64,000 nt of DNA from assembly GCF_030538655.1 (NCBI RefSeq), contig NZ_JAUNTO010000002.1:166711-230710 (forward strand), written 5' to 3'. This document shows positions 1 to 8,787 of the stretch, piece after piece (position 1 is the stretch's first letter; each line of letters begins with the position of its first letter). Source of the DNA: Paracoccus sp. (in: a-proteobacteria) (lineage in GTDB: Bacteria; Pseudomonadota; Alphaproteobacteria; Rhodobacterales; Rhodobacteraceae). Both the position numbers and the translations under genes were made by a program. Below the pieces are notes generated by a model. It did no database searches. It was not told the DNA's origin and worked only from the letters and a program-made list of their open reading frames with translations.

Positions 1-1
1 G

Positions 2-1321
2 GTCAGCAATATCAATGGACTGGCGGTTCTGTCCAAGGCGCTGAATCAGCCGATTCCGGCGACCGGCACCACCACCTTTCGCCCGCCCTATACGCCGCTG
101 ACCCTGGCCACCATCGCCGCCGAGGCGCGCGGCGAGGCGTTCCAGCCGCTGCGCCGCACCGCGATGCACGACTGGCATCAGGCGCATGGGGTGCAATGGG
201 AACCCGTCGGTCACTGGCGCCGCCCCTATTGCTATCCCCGCGCGGGCGAGGATGCCCATGCCGCCGTCGCGCGCGAGATTCTGGCGGTGCGGAACGGGGT
301 CGGCACGCTGGATGCCTCGACGCTGGGCAAGATTTTGGTCAAGGGGCCGGATGCCGGGCGACTGCTGGACATGCTGTATACCAATTTGATGTCCAGTCTG
401 CCGGTGGGCAAATGCCGCTATGGGCTGATGTGCAGCGAAAACGGCTTTTTGATGGATGACGGCGTGGTGGCGCGGCTGTCGGAGGACAGCTTTCTAGTGC
501 ATACCACTTCCGGCGGGGCCGACCGTATCCATGCGCATATGGAGGACTGGCTGCAATGCGAGTGGTGGGATTGGCAGGTTTACACCGCCAATCTGACCGA
601 ACAATTCGCACAGATCGCCGTTGCCGGTCCCAAGGCGCGTGTCTTGCTGGAACGGCTGGGCGGGATGGACCTGTCGGCGGAAACCCTGCCCTTCATGGGC
701 TGGGCCGAGGGTGAACTGGCCGGTATCCCCGTGCGCATCTATCGCATCAGCTTTTCTGGCGAGTTGTCGTTTGAAATCGCCACCCCTGCGAACCGTGGGC
801 TGGAGCTATGGCAGGCGCTGCATCAGGCGGGCGCTGATCTGGGCGTGGTTCCCTATGGCACCGAGGCAATGCACGTCATGCGGGCCGAAAAGGGCTTTAT
901 CATGATCGGGGATGAAACCGATGGCACCGTTATTCCGCAGGATCTGGGCCTGAATTGGGCGATCAGCAAGAAAAAGCCCGATTATATCGGCAAGCGCGCG
1001 CAGATGCGTAGCCACATGACCGACCCGGACCGCTGGCAGTTGGTCGGGCTGGAAAGCGTGGACGGGCGGATGATCCCCGATGGTGCCTATGCCGTGGCCG
1101 AGGGCGTGAACGGCAATGGCCAGCGTAATACGCAGGGGCGCGTCACCTCGACCTATCAATCGCCGACCTTGGGGCGGCCGATTGCGATGGGGCTGGTGCT
1201 GCGCGGGCCGCAGCGCATGGGCGAGGTGCTGGAATTCCCGGTGCCGGGCGGTCAGGCGATCAAGGCGCGGATCGTTGATCCGGTGTTCTATGACAAGGAA
1301 GGAACCAAGGCGAATGGCTGA
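2..1321 (+). CDS. soxA: Sarcosine oxidase alpha subunit, C-terminal part (5' end outside window)
   Basis: The reading frame is open from the first bases, so the gene is cut by the window edge; an internal ATG at 164 is not the start. The visible 440 residues cover the stretch after the FAD/NAD part (TTTFRPPYTPLTLA) and the GcvT-like folate-binding domain (WEPVGHWRRPYCYP, later ISFSGELSFEIATP and MRAEKGFIMIGDETDG). The heterotetrameric enzyme oxidatively demethylates sarcosine to glycine, passing the one-carbon unit to tetrahydrofolate. soxG starts inside its last codons (8-base overlap), the usual soxBDAG order. Confidence 0.95.
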   Translation, partial: VSNINGLAVLSKALNQPIPATGTTTFRPPYTPLTLATIAAEARGEAFQPLRRTAMHDWHQAHGVQWEPVGHWRRPYCYPRAGEDAHAAVAREILAVRNGVGTLDASTLGKILVKGPDAGRLLDMLYTNLMSSLPVGKCRYGLMCSENGFLMDDGVVARLSEDSFLVHTTSGGADRIHAHMEDWLQCEWWDWQVYTANLTEQFAQIAVAGPKARVLLERLGGMDLSAETLPFMGWAEGELAGIPVRIYRISFSGELSFEIATPANRGLELWQALHQAGADLGVVPYGTEAMHVMRAEKGFIMIGDETDGTVIPQDLGLNWAISKKKPDYIGKRAQMRSHMTDPDRWQLVGLESVDGRMIPDGAYAVAEGVNGNGQRNTQGRVTSTYQSPTLGRPIAMGLVLRGPQRMGEVLEFPVPGGQAIKARIVDPVFYDKEGTKANG

Positions 1322-1832
1322 GGCACTGGCACATATCGCCCGCGTGGACGGGCTGGGCATGGTGATGATCCGCGCCGATCTGGCCCGCGCCGGCAACGCC
1401 ATCGCCGAGGCGGCGGGGCTGGCGATCCCGGCGCAGGCGCGCTTTACCACCGATGGCGACCGCTGGCTGGGCTGGATGTCGCCTGACGAATTGCTGCTGA
1501 TCGTGCCGGGTGCGGACCGGGCCGAGGCGTTGGCGGCGCTGGAACAGGCGCTGATGGGCGAACATGGGCTGGTGGCCGATGTGTCGGATATGCGCGTGGT
1601 TTTTGACCTGACCGGGCGCAGGCCCGAACAGGTGCTGGCCAAGCTGGCTCCGGTCAATTTCGCCACGCTGCCCGCCGATGGTCTGCGCCGCACCCGTGCC
1701 GCGCAGGTCGCGGCGGCGATGTGGCGGCAGGGGGATGGCTGGCGGCTGATCGGGATGCGCTCGGTCGCGGGCTATCTGGCGGAAATCCTGACCAATGCCG
1801 CCACGCCGGGCAGCGATCTGGACCCGCGTTAA
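1314..1832 (+). CDS. soxG: Sarcosine oxidase gamma subunit
   Basis: A 172-residue protein starting at an ATG that overlaps the soxA stop by 8 bases, indicating translational coupling. The sequence (GDRWLGWMSPDELLLIVPG, then DMRVVFDLTGRRPEQVLAKL) matches the SoxG/GcvT-like small subunit. It is the fourth subunit of heterotetrameric sarcosine oxidase and helps form the folate channel with SoxA. It is the last gene of the operon; the next gene begins 100 bases on and is unrelated. Confidence 0.9.
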   Translation: MAEALAHIARVDGLGMVMIRADLARAGNAIAEAAGLAIPAQARFTTDGDRWLGWMSPDELLLIVPGADRAEALAALEQALMGEHGLVADVSDMRVVFDLTGRRPEQVLAKLAPVNFATLPADGLRRTRAAQVAAAMWRQGDGWRLIGMRSVAGYLAEILTNAATPGSDLDPR

Positions 1833-1932
1833 GGCAGCCCCAAGCGGTCGCCGATACAAAAAAACAAATTTTGTCGCACCGTTAAGCATAAAGTATCTGG
1901 AACTTATCTGCTGCGTCATACAAAAAGATGTG

Positions 1933-3030
1933 ATGACGCAGCTTGCTTCACATACGCCTGCACATGCACTGACCGTTGATAACGGGCCTGATGGTCTGCG
2001 CCTGTCCGGTGAACTGACGGTGCGCGATCTGCCGCGCCTGCCGGACCCTGCGCCCGGCTCGCTGGATCTGTCAGCCCTGACCCGCATCGACAGCGCGGGT
2101 GCCTGGTATCTGGCGCAGGCGCGCAATGCTGGGGCGCGGCTTGATGGGCTAAACGGTCAGCCTGCGGCGTTTCTGGATGGAATCGCCGCCGCTGTTCCGA
2201 CGCCCGACCCGCCGGTGCCCCAGCCCCCCAAGTGGAAGCGGCAGTTGGAACATCTGGGCCGGGCGGCAGTGGGGGCCGGGGCCTATCTGACCGAACTGGC
2301 CGAATATCTTGGCCGCTTTACCGCCGCTTTGCTGCGCGGGCTGCGCCATCCGTCGCAATTCCGGCTGACCTCGCTGGTCTATCACTGTCAGGAAACCGGG
2401 ATGCGGGCGATTCCCATCGTCGCGCTGATGGCCTTTTTGATCGGCGTCGTGCTGGCATTTCAGGGTGCCAGCCAGTTGCGTCAGTTCGGGGCCGAAGTCT
2501 TTGTGGTCGATCTGATCGCCATTTCCATCCTGCGCGAGCTGGGCATCCTGCTGACAGCGATTATCGTGGCGGGGCGCACGGCATCGGCGCTGACGGCCTC
2601 GATCGGGTCGATGAAAATGCGCGAGGAAATCGACGCCATGCGCACCCTTGGCATGGACCCCGATCAGGTGCTGATCGTGCCGCGCGTGCTGGCGCTGATC
2701 CTGACGCTGCCGATTCTGGGGCTGATCGCCGATGTGGCGGGGCTTGCGGGTGGCATGATCATGTCCTGGATCGAGCTTGGCGTATCGCCGCCCATGTTCA
2801 AGGCGCGGCTGGTGGAAAACACCGATGTGCGCCATGTCATTGTCGGGCTGACCAAAGCCCCGGTCTTTGCGCTGATTATCGGCATTATCGGCTGTCATGC
2901 CGGGATGAAGGTCGGCAGCGATACCGAATCGCTGGGGCGGATGACCTCATCCTCGGTCGTTGCGGCGATCTTTGCGGTGATCGTGGCGGATGCGCTGTTT
3001 TCCATCTTTTTTTCGCAGGTGGGGATGTGA
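1933..3030 (+). CDS. mlaE: MlaE-type lipid ABC transporter permease with N-terminal STAS domain
   Basis: 365 residues. Residues about 8-85 resemble a STAS/MlaB domain (LTVDNGPDGLRLSGELTV, then SLDLSALTRIDSAGAWYLA). The remainder is a MlaE permease with about five membrane segments and the family signatures ELGILLTAIIVAGRTASA and MKMREEIDAMRTLGMDP. Together with MlaF and MlaD it should move phospholipid between inner and outer membrane. I chose ATG 1933; a GTG sits just upstream at 1930 and the Shine-Dalgarno is weak. The stop overlaps the mlaF start by 4 bases. Confidence 0.92.
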   Translation: MTQLASHTPAHALTVDNGPDGLRLSGELTVRDLPRLPDPAPGSLDLSALTRIDSAGAWYLAQARNAGARLDGLNGQPAAFLDGIAAAVPTPDPPVPQPPKWKRQLEHLGRAAVGAGAYLTELAEYLGRFTAALLRGLRHPSQFRLTSLVYHCQETGMRAIPIVALMAFLIGVVLAFQGASQLRQFGAEVFVVDLIAISILRELGILLTAIIVAGRTASALTASIGSMKMREEIDAMRTLGMDPDQVLIVPRVLALILTLPILGLIADVAGLAGGMIMSWIELGVSPPMFKARLVENTDVRHVIVGLTKAPVFALIIGIIGCHAGMKVGSDTESLGRMTSSSVVAAIFAVIVADALFSIFFSQVGM

Positions 3031-3797
3031 CCGATAACGTCATCGAAGTCCGCGGCCTGCTGACCCAGTTCGGGCGCAACACGATTCATCAGGGGCTGGA
3101 TCTGGACCTGCGCCGGGGCGAGATTTTGGGCGTGGTCGGCGGGTCCGGCACCGGCAAATCAGTGTTGCTGCGCACCATCGTCGGGCTAAAGCGGCCCGAG
3201 GGGGGGACCGTGCGCGTGCTGGGTGTCGATCCGCATCACGACACGGCGGCGCAGCGCCGGGCCTTGGGGCAGCGCATGGGCGTGATGTTTCAGGACGGCG
3301 CGCTGTTTTCCGCCCTGACCGTGCGCGAAAACGTCGAGGTGCCGCTGAACGCGATCCCCGGCCTGTCCGACACCGACAAGGCGGCGCTGGCCGAGCTGAA
3401 GGTCAGCATGGCGGGCCTGCCGTGGAACGCGAACGCCAAATACCCGTCTGACCTGTCGGGCGGGATGCGCAAGCGCGCCGGTCTGGCCCGCGCGCTGGCG
3501 CTGGACCCCGAGGTGGTGTTTCTGGACGAACCCACCGCCGGGCTGGACCCGATTGGCGCGGACGCCTTTGACCGGCTGATCGTGTCTTTGCGGGATTCGC
3601 TGAATTTGTCAGTGTTCATTGTCACCCATGATTTGGACACGCTGCACGTGTGTTGCGACCGCATCGCGGTTCTGGCGGAAAAGCATGTGCTTGTGACCGG
3701 CACGATGGCCGACATGTTGCAGGTCGATCACCCTTGGGTGAAAGAATATTTCCACGGTCCCCGCGCCCGCGCGGCCATGGTGCGGGAAGACGGGTAG
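3027..3797 (+). CDS. mlaF: MlaF-type ABC transporter ATP-binding protein
   Basis: 256 residues from a GTG that overlaps the mlaE stop (GTGA). It has Walker A GGSGTGKSVLL, signature LSGGMRKRAGLARAL, Walker B EVVFLDEPTAGLDP and the switch histidine in IVTHDLD. The GGMRKR variant signature is typical of MlaF. It powers the MlaE permease. The C-terminus (HPWVKEYFHGPRARA) matches the MlaF family end. Confidence 0.95.
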   Translation: MTDNVIEVRGLLTQFGRNTIHQGLDLDLRRGEILGVVGGSGTGKSVLLRTIVGLKRPEGGTVRVLGVDPHHDTAAQRRALGQRMGVMFQDGALFSALTVRENVEVPLNAIPGLSDTDKAALAELKVSMAGLPWNANAKYPSDLSGGMRKRAGLARALALDPEVVFLDEPTAGLDPIGADAFDRLIVSLRDSLNLSVFIVTHDLDTLHVCCDRIAVLAEKHVLVTGTMADMLQVDHPWVKEYFHGPRARAAMVREDG

Positions 3798-3806
3798 GAG
3801 AGCAGG

Positions 3807-5054
3807 ATGGAAACCAAGGCAAACTATGCGTTGATCGGAGCCTTTATCCTTGCGGGCTTTCTGGGGCTGCTGGGCTTTTTGATGTGGTTCGCCAAGTTCG
3901 AGGTGGATCGCCAGTTTGATTATTACGACGTCTATTTCCCCGAGGTGACGGGCCTTGGCGTTGCCTCGCAGGTGCGCTTTGCCGGTCTGCCGGTGGGGCA
4001 GGTCGTCGATATGGGGCTGACATCCGACGGCGATGGCCGTGTTCGTGTCCGGCTTGAGGTGCGGCAGGGCACCCCCGTGCGTCGTGATTCTGCCGCTTCG
4101 CTGGAAATGCAGGGCGTGACCGGCGTCGCCAACATCGGCATCAGCGCCGGCACCCCCAGTTCGCCCTTGCTGCGCGAGGTGTCCACAGATTCCGTTCCCG
4201 TCATTCCCGCCGCCCGGTCTGCCTTGCAGACACTGGGCGAGGAGGCCCCGGAAATGGTGTCCCGCCTGAACGAAGTGACACTGCATCTGACCGAACTTTT
4301 GTCTCAGGAAAACCGGAACAAGGTCGATACGATCCTGAGCAATATCGAACACGCCACCGGCAATCTGGATCAGGCGCTGTCCGACATCAGTTCTGCGACC
4401 AAGGTGGTGGCAGATGTCGCCGACAGCATGTCCACCTTGGCGCCGCGGCTGGATACATTGGGCGAAACGGCGAATGGTGCCTTGCAGCGTGCTGACGAAA
4501 CGCTTGCCAAGATCACCGAAACGGCGGGCAATCTGGATCAGACGCTGGCATCGGGCACCCGTGCGCTGGATACGGTGCAGGCTTATGTCGCGGATGATCT
4601 GCCTGGGCTGACCGCGCGGCTGACGCAATCACTGGAAAACCTGGACCCTGTGCTGGTCAGTGCCGCCCCGGCGCTGGATGCGGCGCGCAGCGCCTTTGAA
4701 GGGGCCGATCAGATCGTCAACACCGATCTTGGCCCGGTCATCAGCGATCTGCGTGAAACGCTGACCAATCTGAATGCTGCCATCACGCAGGTGAATGCCG
4801 ATTTGCCGGGTATTTCGCAGAATGTTTCATCCGCCGCCGCTTCGGCTGATGCCGCCTTTGCCAGCCTGCGCGGCACGCTTGAGGGGATTCGCGGCCCGGT
4901 GCAGAACTTTGCGCAGGAAGGTTTGCCACAGTTCAGCATGGCTGGCCGGGACATCCGTGCCGTCGCCCAAAGCATCGATCATCTTGTCCGTCAGCTTAGC
5001 CGTAATCCCGGTCAGCTGTTGTCCGGGCAGCGCCAACCTGAATTCCGTCGCTAG
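3807..5054 (+). CDS. mlaD: MlaD family (MCE) lipid-binding protein
   Basis: 415 residues with TAGGAG ahead of ATG 3807. One N-terminal membrane segment (ALIGAFILAGFLGLLGFLMWF) is followed by a single MCE domain (about 40-120: YDVYFPEVTGLGVASQVRFAGLPVG) and a long helical tail with repeated NLDQ/ETA-type segments. This is the periplasmic substrate-binding and tunnel part of the Mla-type transporter. The tail is much longer than in E. coli MlaD (about 180 residues) and resembles the helical extensions of MCE proteins that bridge the periplasm. Confidence 0.93.
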   Translation: METKANYALIGAFILAGFLGLLGFLMWFAKFEVDRQFDYYDVYFPEVTGLGVASQVRFAGLPVGQVVDMGLTSDGDGRVRVRLEVRQGTPVRRDSAASLEMQGVTGVANIGISAGTPSSPLLREVSTDSVPVIPAARSALQTLGEEAPEMVSRLNEVTLHLTELLSQENRNKVDTILSNIEHATGNLDQALSDISSATKVVADVADSMSTLAPRLDTLGETANGALQRADETLAKITETAGNLDQTLASGTRALDTVQAYVADDLPGLTARLTQSLENLDPVLVSAAPALDAARSAFEGADQIVNTDLGPVISDLRETLTNLNAAITQVNADLPGISQNVSSAAASADAAFASLRGTLEGIRGPVQNFAQEGLPQFSMAGRDIRAVAQSIDHLVRQLSRNPGQLLSGQRQPEFRR

Positions 5055-5064
5055 AGGTTCCACC

Positions 5065-5688
5065 ATGAAGCCGCTTTTTGCTGCCCTGATCGCCCTTATG
5101 ACCATTCCCGGTTGCGGTGCCCTGTCCGCTTTGCAAGGCGAACCGGCGCGGGATGTGTTCGACCTTCGCCCGCCCGTTGACGGGCCTCGGCAATGTTCGG
5201 CCCGTAATCGCGTCGAACTGGTGATCGAAGAGCCCAAATCCGGCGGGGATTTGAATACCGAACGCATCATGATCCGCCCCAATCCGTTGCAGGTGCAGTA
5301 TCTGCCCGATGCCCGCTGGTCGGATACGGTGCCGACCATGGTCCAGACCTTGTTGGTGCGGACGCTGGGGGCGTATGATGTGTTCAGCCATGTGGGCCGC
5401 GCGCCTTTGGGCATGTCGGGCGATGTGGCGCTGCTGACCGAGATCAGCGATTTCAACGCCGTCACCGGCGACGGCGGCACCCGCATTCTGATGCGCATCG
5501 ACGCCCAACTGGTCCAGGAAATGGGTGCGACCGTCATCGCCCGCCGTCAGTTCCGCGCGGATGTGCCTGTCACCAGCACCACGACGGCGCAACTGATCCC
5601 GGCCTTTGATGCGGCCAGCCAGCAGGTGCTGTCCGAGATCAGCGCATGGGCGGTTGGCGCGGTCGGTCGGGGGGCGACCTGTCGCTGA
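5065..5688 (+). CDS. ABC-type transport auxiliary lipoprotein (PqiC/ABC_trans_aux family)
   Basis: 207 residues. A short signal peptide ends in a lipobox (IPGC, Cys about residue 17). Its position directly behind mlaEFD, and segments such as QVQYLPDARWSDTVPTMVQ and LLTEISDFNAV, fit the PqiC/DUF330 family of outer-membrane lipoproteins that partner MCE transporters. It probably anchors or receives the MlaD tunnel at the outer membrane. It is the last gene of the mla operon. Confidence 0.85.
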   Translation: MKPLFAALIALMTIPGCGALSALQGEPARDVFDLRPPVDGPRQCSARNRVELVIEEPKSGGDLNTERIMIRPNPLQVQYLPDARWSDTVPTMVQTLLVRTLGAYDVFSHVGRAPLGMSGDVALLTEISDFNAVTGDGGTRILMRIDAQLVQEMGATVIARRQFRADVPVTSTTTAQLIPAFDAASQQVLSEISAWAVGAVGRGATCR

Positions 5689-5866
5689 GATTGCGGCGCG
5701 GTGATGCCCCTGGCGGGGATATTCAAGGACCAAAGATGCCGCTTGCTGTTTGCCTGAATACGCATTCGACTGTGCCTGTCTGAATGCCAGGCCGCTGCTG
5801 TGGTGCACGTTGCCTTCTGGCGGGTGGCGGCCTAACCTGCGCGCGACCCAACACATGAGGAACGCC
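5689..5866. repeat. Intergenic region with a GGCGGGGATATT repeat-like element
   Basis: The gap between the mla operon and ridA holds, at 5712-5723, GGCGGGGATATT followed by a CAAAGAT-type tail (5731-5737). The same core occurs at 16398-16410. Motifs of this kind are common between genes in Rhodobacteraceae. No coding sequence is evident; the ridA promoter should lie here. Confidence 0.45.
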
Positions 5867-6322
5867 ATGTCCATCACCGCCCGTCTGTCGGAACTGAACA
5901 TCACCCTGCCGGCCGCGCCTGCGCCTGCGGCGAATTATGTGCCCTATGTGCAATCGGGCAACCTGCTGTTCGTGTCGGGCCAGATCAGCGCCGGGGCTGA
6001 CGGTCTGATTTTGGGTCGTCTGGGCGATACGATGGACGTGGCCGCCGGGGCCCAGGCGGCGCGGGCCTGTGGGCTGGCGTTGATCGCGCAGGCGCAGGCT
6101 GCGCTGGGTGATCTGGATCGCATCGCGCGTGTGGTCAAGCTGACCGGCTTTGTGAACTCGACCCCGGATTTCACCGATCAGCCCGAGGTGGTGAACGGCT
6201 GTTCCGATCTGATGGTCGAGGTGTTCGGCGACAAGGGCCGCCATGCCCGTGCCGCTGTCAGCGCCCCCGCCCTGCCGCGCGGTGTGGCGGTCGAAATCGA
6301 AGCGATCTTTCAGGTCGCATGA
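5867..6322 (+). CDS. RidA family enamine/imine deaminase
   Basis: 151 residues; start ATG 5867 with GAGGA about 6 bases upstream. It has family hallmarks NLLFVSGQIS, the GDLDRIARVVKLTGFVNSTP block and the C-terminal RAAVSAPALPRGVAVEIEAI containing the substrate-binding arginine. RidA proteins hydrolyse reactive enamine/imine intermediates released by PLP enzymes. This is the longer YjgH-like subgroup, so the exact substrate is uncertain. It overlaps the next gene by 4 bases (ATGA). Confidence 0.88.
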   Translation: MSITARLSELNITLPAAPAPAANYVPYVQSGNLLFVSGQISAGADGLILGRLGDTMDVAAGAQAARACGLALIAQAQAALGDLDRIARVVKLTGFVNSTPDFTDQPEVVNGCSDLMVEVFGDKGRHARAAVSAPALPRGVAVEIEAIFQVA

Positions 6323-7074
6323 TGCCAGCCCCACTGCCCGCCGTCTTTCTGGATCGCCCTGTCGCGCATCGCGGCCTGCACGGGCCGGGCGTGCCGGAAA
6401 ACAGCCTTGCCGCTGCCCGTGCCGCCATTGTGGCCGGCTATGGCATCGAGTTGGACATCCAGCCTTCGGCCAGCGGGCAGGCGCTGGTGTTTCATGACTA
6501 TGATCTGGCGCGACTGACCGGACAGCGGGGGTTTATCCATGACCGTGACGGCGATGATCTGGCGGCGCTGCGGCTGATGGGCAGCGATCAGGCAGTGCCG
6601 ACGCTGCGCGCTTTTCTGGATCTGGTGGCGGGGCAAGTGCCCCTGCTGATCGAGATCAAGGATCAGGACACCCGCCTTGGACCGAATATCGGGGCGCTGC
6701 ATCAGGCGGTGGCCGATGATCTGGCGGGGTATGACGGCCCGGTGGCGGTGATGTCGTTCAACCCGCATGTGGTGGCGGGGTTTCATGCGCTTGCACCGCA
6801 GATCGCCTGCGGTCTGACCACCTGTGGCTATACTGCCGACGACTGGCCGATGATCGACGCGGCACGGCGCGCGCATCTGGCCGAGATTGCGGATTTCGAT
6901 GCCTCGGGCAGCAGCTTTGTGTCGCACGATCACGCCGATCTGGACAATCCGGCGGTGGCGGCGCTGAAGACGCGTGGCGTGCCGGTGCTGTGCTGGACCA
7001 TTCGCAGCAAGGCGCAGGAAGCCGCTGCCCGCCGCATTGCCGATAATATCACGTTTGAGGGTTACGCGGCCTGA
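6319..7074 (+). CDS. Glycerophosphodiester phosphodiesterase
   Basis: 251 residues. It shows the GDPD signature: AHRGLHGPGVPENSLAA (catalytic His and metal-binding Glu), GIELDIQPSASGQALVFHD (second metal ligands and His), and LLIEIKDQ. No signal peptide is visible, so it is cytoplasmic. It hydrolyses glycerophosphodiesters to glycerol-3-phosphate and alcohol. It is coupled to ridA by a 4-base overlap. A ugp glycerol-3-phosphate transporter lies far away in the window (52357-56471). The end overlaps the convergent mnmD by 13 bases. Confidence 0.92.
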   Translation: MMPAPLPAVFLDRPVAHRGLHGPGVPENSLAAARAAIVAGYGIELDIQPSASGQALVFHDYDLARLTGQRGFIHDRDGDDLAALRLMGSDQAVPTLRAFLDLVAGQVPLLIEIKDQDTRLGPNIGALHQAVADDLAGYDGPVAVMSFNPHVVAGFHALAPQIACGLTTCGYTADDWPMIDAARRAHLAEIADFDASGSSFVSHDHADLDNPAVAALKTRGVPVLCWTIRSKAQEAAARRIADNITFEGYAA

Positions 7075-7742
7075 TCCAGCCGCCCGACGCTCATATGCCG
7101 CTTGCCCGCGAAACCGGGGCGGCGCTCTACCGTGAAACCACCCGCTGTCAGCGCGCGGCGGACATGACCTGCGGCAGTATAGGTGGCGAATGTGCCGCCC
7201 GGCGTGGTATGGCGGGCGACCTGAACCATCAGGGCCTCGCCCCACATCTCGGGGTTTTTGGCGGGGGAAAAGCCGTCCAGAAACCAGGCATCCGCCCGGC
7301 CATCCCATGCGGGCAGCGTGTGGCGGGCGTCGCCGATAATGATCTGCGCCTGAACACTGCCGACCTGAAACTGTCGCGCGGGCCAGCCTGCGCGCAGTTG
7401 CGCCGCCAGCGGGGCCAGTTCGGGGAATGCCGCATGGGCCGTTTCCAGTTGCGCGCCATCCATCGGAAAGCCCTCGAAGCTGGTAAACCGCAGCGGCTGA
7501 TCGGTGGCTGCGGCCAAAGCCAGAAGGTTCAGCCCGGTGCCAAAGCCCAGTTCCGCCACATGAAAGCCGGGGCGCAGCCGAGCGGGCAGATCGTTGCCAT
7601 CCAGAAAGACGTGGCGCGTTTCGGCCAGCCCCCCCGCTAGGCTGAAATACGGGTCGTCAAAGCGGCGCGACACCGGCACGCCGCCCTCGCGCCAGTCCAG
7701 CGCCGGGTGGTTTGTGCCCATCGGATCGGTTACATCAGCCAT
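7062..7742 (-). CDS. mnmD: tRNA mnm5s2U34 methyltransferase, MnmD (MnmC N-terminal domain homologue)
   Basis: 226 residues from ATG 7742. It has SAM-binding HVAELGFGTGLNLLALA, the DAWFLDGFSPAKNPEMW motif and a C-terminal RRPGFAGKRHMSVG block, all as in the N-terminal half of E. coli MnmC. It methylates the aminomethyl group at tRNA wobble uridine 34. The partner oxidoreductase domain is a separate gene read divergently from 7771; the start codons are only 28 bases apart. Confidence 0.9.
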   Translation of the reverse strand: MADVTDPMGTNHPALDWREGGVPVSRRFDDPYFSLAGGLAETRHVFLDGNDLPARLRPGFHVAELGFGTGLNLLALAAATDQPLRFTSFEGFPMDGAQLETAHAAFPELAPLAAQLRAGWPARQFQVGSVQAQIIIGDARHTLPAWDGRADAWFLDGFSPAKNPEMWGEALMVQVARHTTPGGTFATYTAAGHVRRALTAGGFTVERRPGFAGKRHMSVGRLDQAA

Positions 7743-7770
7743 CGGCGCAGCTAGGCGAAAGGGGGGCGCG

Positions 7771-8787
7771 ATGGCAAGTGTCACCGTTATGGGCGCAGGC
7801 ATTTTCGGGCTGGCCTGCGCGTGGGAACTGGTCCGGCGCGGTGCGCGCGTGCGGGTGCTGGACGCGCGTGGCGTGGGTGCCGGTGCATCTGGCGGGCAGG
7901 TGGGGGCGCTGTCGCCACATGTGCCGGAAAACTGGAACGACAAAAAGCAGTTTCAACTGGACAGCCTGCTGGCCGCCGATGCGTTCTGGGCTGGCGCGGC
8001 CGATGCGGGGGGCGGCGATTCGGGCTTTGCGCGGATCGGGCGGGTGCAACCGCTGACCGGCGATCCGGCTGCGCTGGCCCCACGACTGGCGGCATCGGCA
8101 GATCGCTGGCCGCAGCCTATGACAGTGGTCGAGGCACCCCTCGGTGCCATTGCCCCGCGCAGTGACAGCGGGTTATGGCTGTGGGACGGTCTGTCGGGCC
8201 GCATTGCGCCGCGTGCAGCGGTGGCCTGTCTGGCGGCGGCGATTTGTGCGCGGGGCGGCTCGGTCGAGGTGGGCGATAGGCCCGGCGGCGGGCCGGTGAT
8301 CTGGGCCACGGGCTGGGAATGGCTGCGTGATACCGGCACCGGCGTGGGGCAAAAGGGGCAGTCGGCCTTGCTGCGCTTTGCCGCCCCCGATGCGCCGCAA
8401 GTTTATGCCGAGGGGCTGCATATCGTGCCGCACGCCGATGGCACGGTGGCGGTTGGTTCCACCAGCGAGCGGGATTTTGCGGATGCCACCCCCGACGATC
8501 AGGCGCTGGATCTGGTGGCGCAGGCGCGGGTGATCTGCCCGGTGCTGGTCGATGCGCCGGTGATCGGCACTTGGGCGGGCATCCGGCCCCGCGCCGCCTC
8601 GCGCGCGCCATTGCTGGGGGCTTGGCCGGGGCGGGCGGGGCATTTTGTGGCAAACGGTGGCTTTAAGATCGGCTTTGGCATGGCTCCGGGCGTGGCGCGG
8701 GTGATGGCTGATCTGGTGCTGGACGGGCGTGATGCGATCCCGGATGCGTTCCGGTTTCAGGGCGCGGGCGACACGCCAATCACATAA
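7771..8787 (+). CDS. FAD-dependent oxidoreductase (DAO family), MnmC C-terminal-domain-like
   Basis: 338 residues; start ATG 7771 with AAAGGGGGG upstream. The Rossmann motif VTVMGAGIFGLACAWELVRRG is followed by GAGASGGQVGALSPHVPE, which resembles the GASGNRQGALYP region of MnmC. The C-terminus (GFKIGFGMAPGVARVMADL) is typical of DAO enzymes. Adjacency to mnmD suggests it removes the carboxymethyl group of cmnm5U34 in tRNA. A glycine- or amino-acid-oxidase role cannot be excluded. Confidence 0.75.
   Translation: MASVTVMGAGIFGLACAWELVRRGARVRVLDARGVGAGASGGQVGALSPHVPENWNDKKQFQLDSLLAADAFWAGAADAGGGDSGFARIGRVQPLTGDPAALAPRLAASADRWPQPMTVVEAPLGAIAPRSDSGLWLWDGLSGRIAPRAAVACLAAAICARGGSVEVGDRPGGGPVIWATGWEWLRDTGTGVGQKGQSALLRFAAPDAPQVYAEGLHIVPHADGTVAVGSTSERDFADATPDDQALDLVAQARVICPVLVDAPVIGTWAGIRPRAASRAPLLGAWPGRAGHFVANGGFKIGFGMAPGVARVMADLVLDGRDAIPDAFRFQGAGDTPIT

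Noticed and set aside
164-166. ATG at 164 as the start of soxA
   Set aside because: The frame upstream to the window edge is open and matches the sarcosine oxidase alpha subunit, so the gene begins outside the window.
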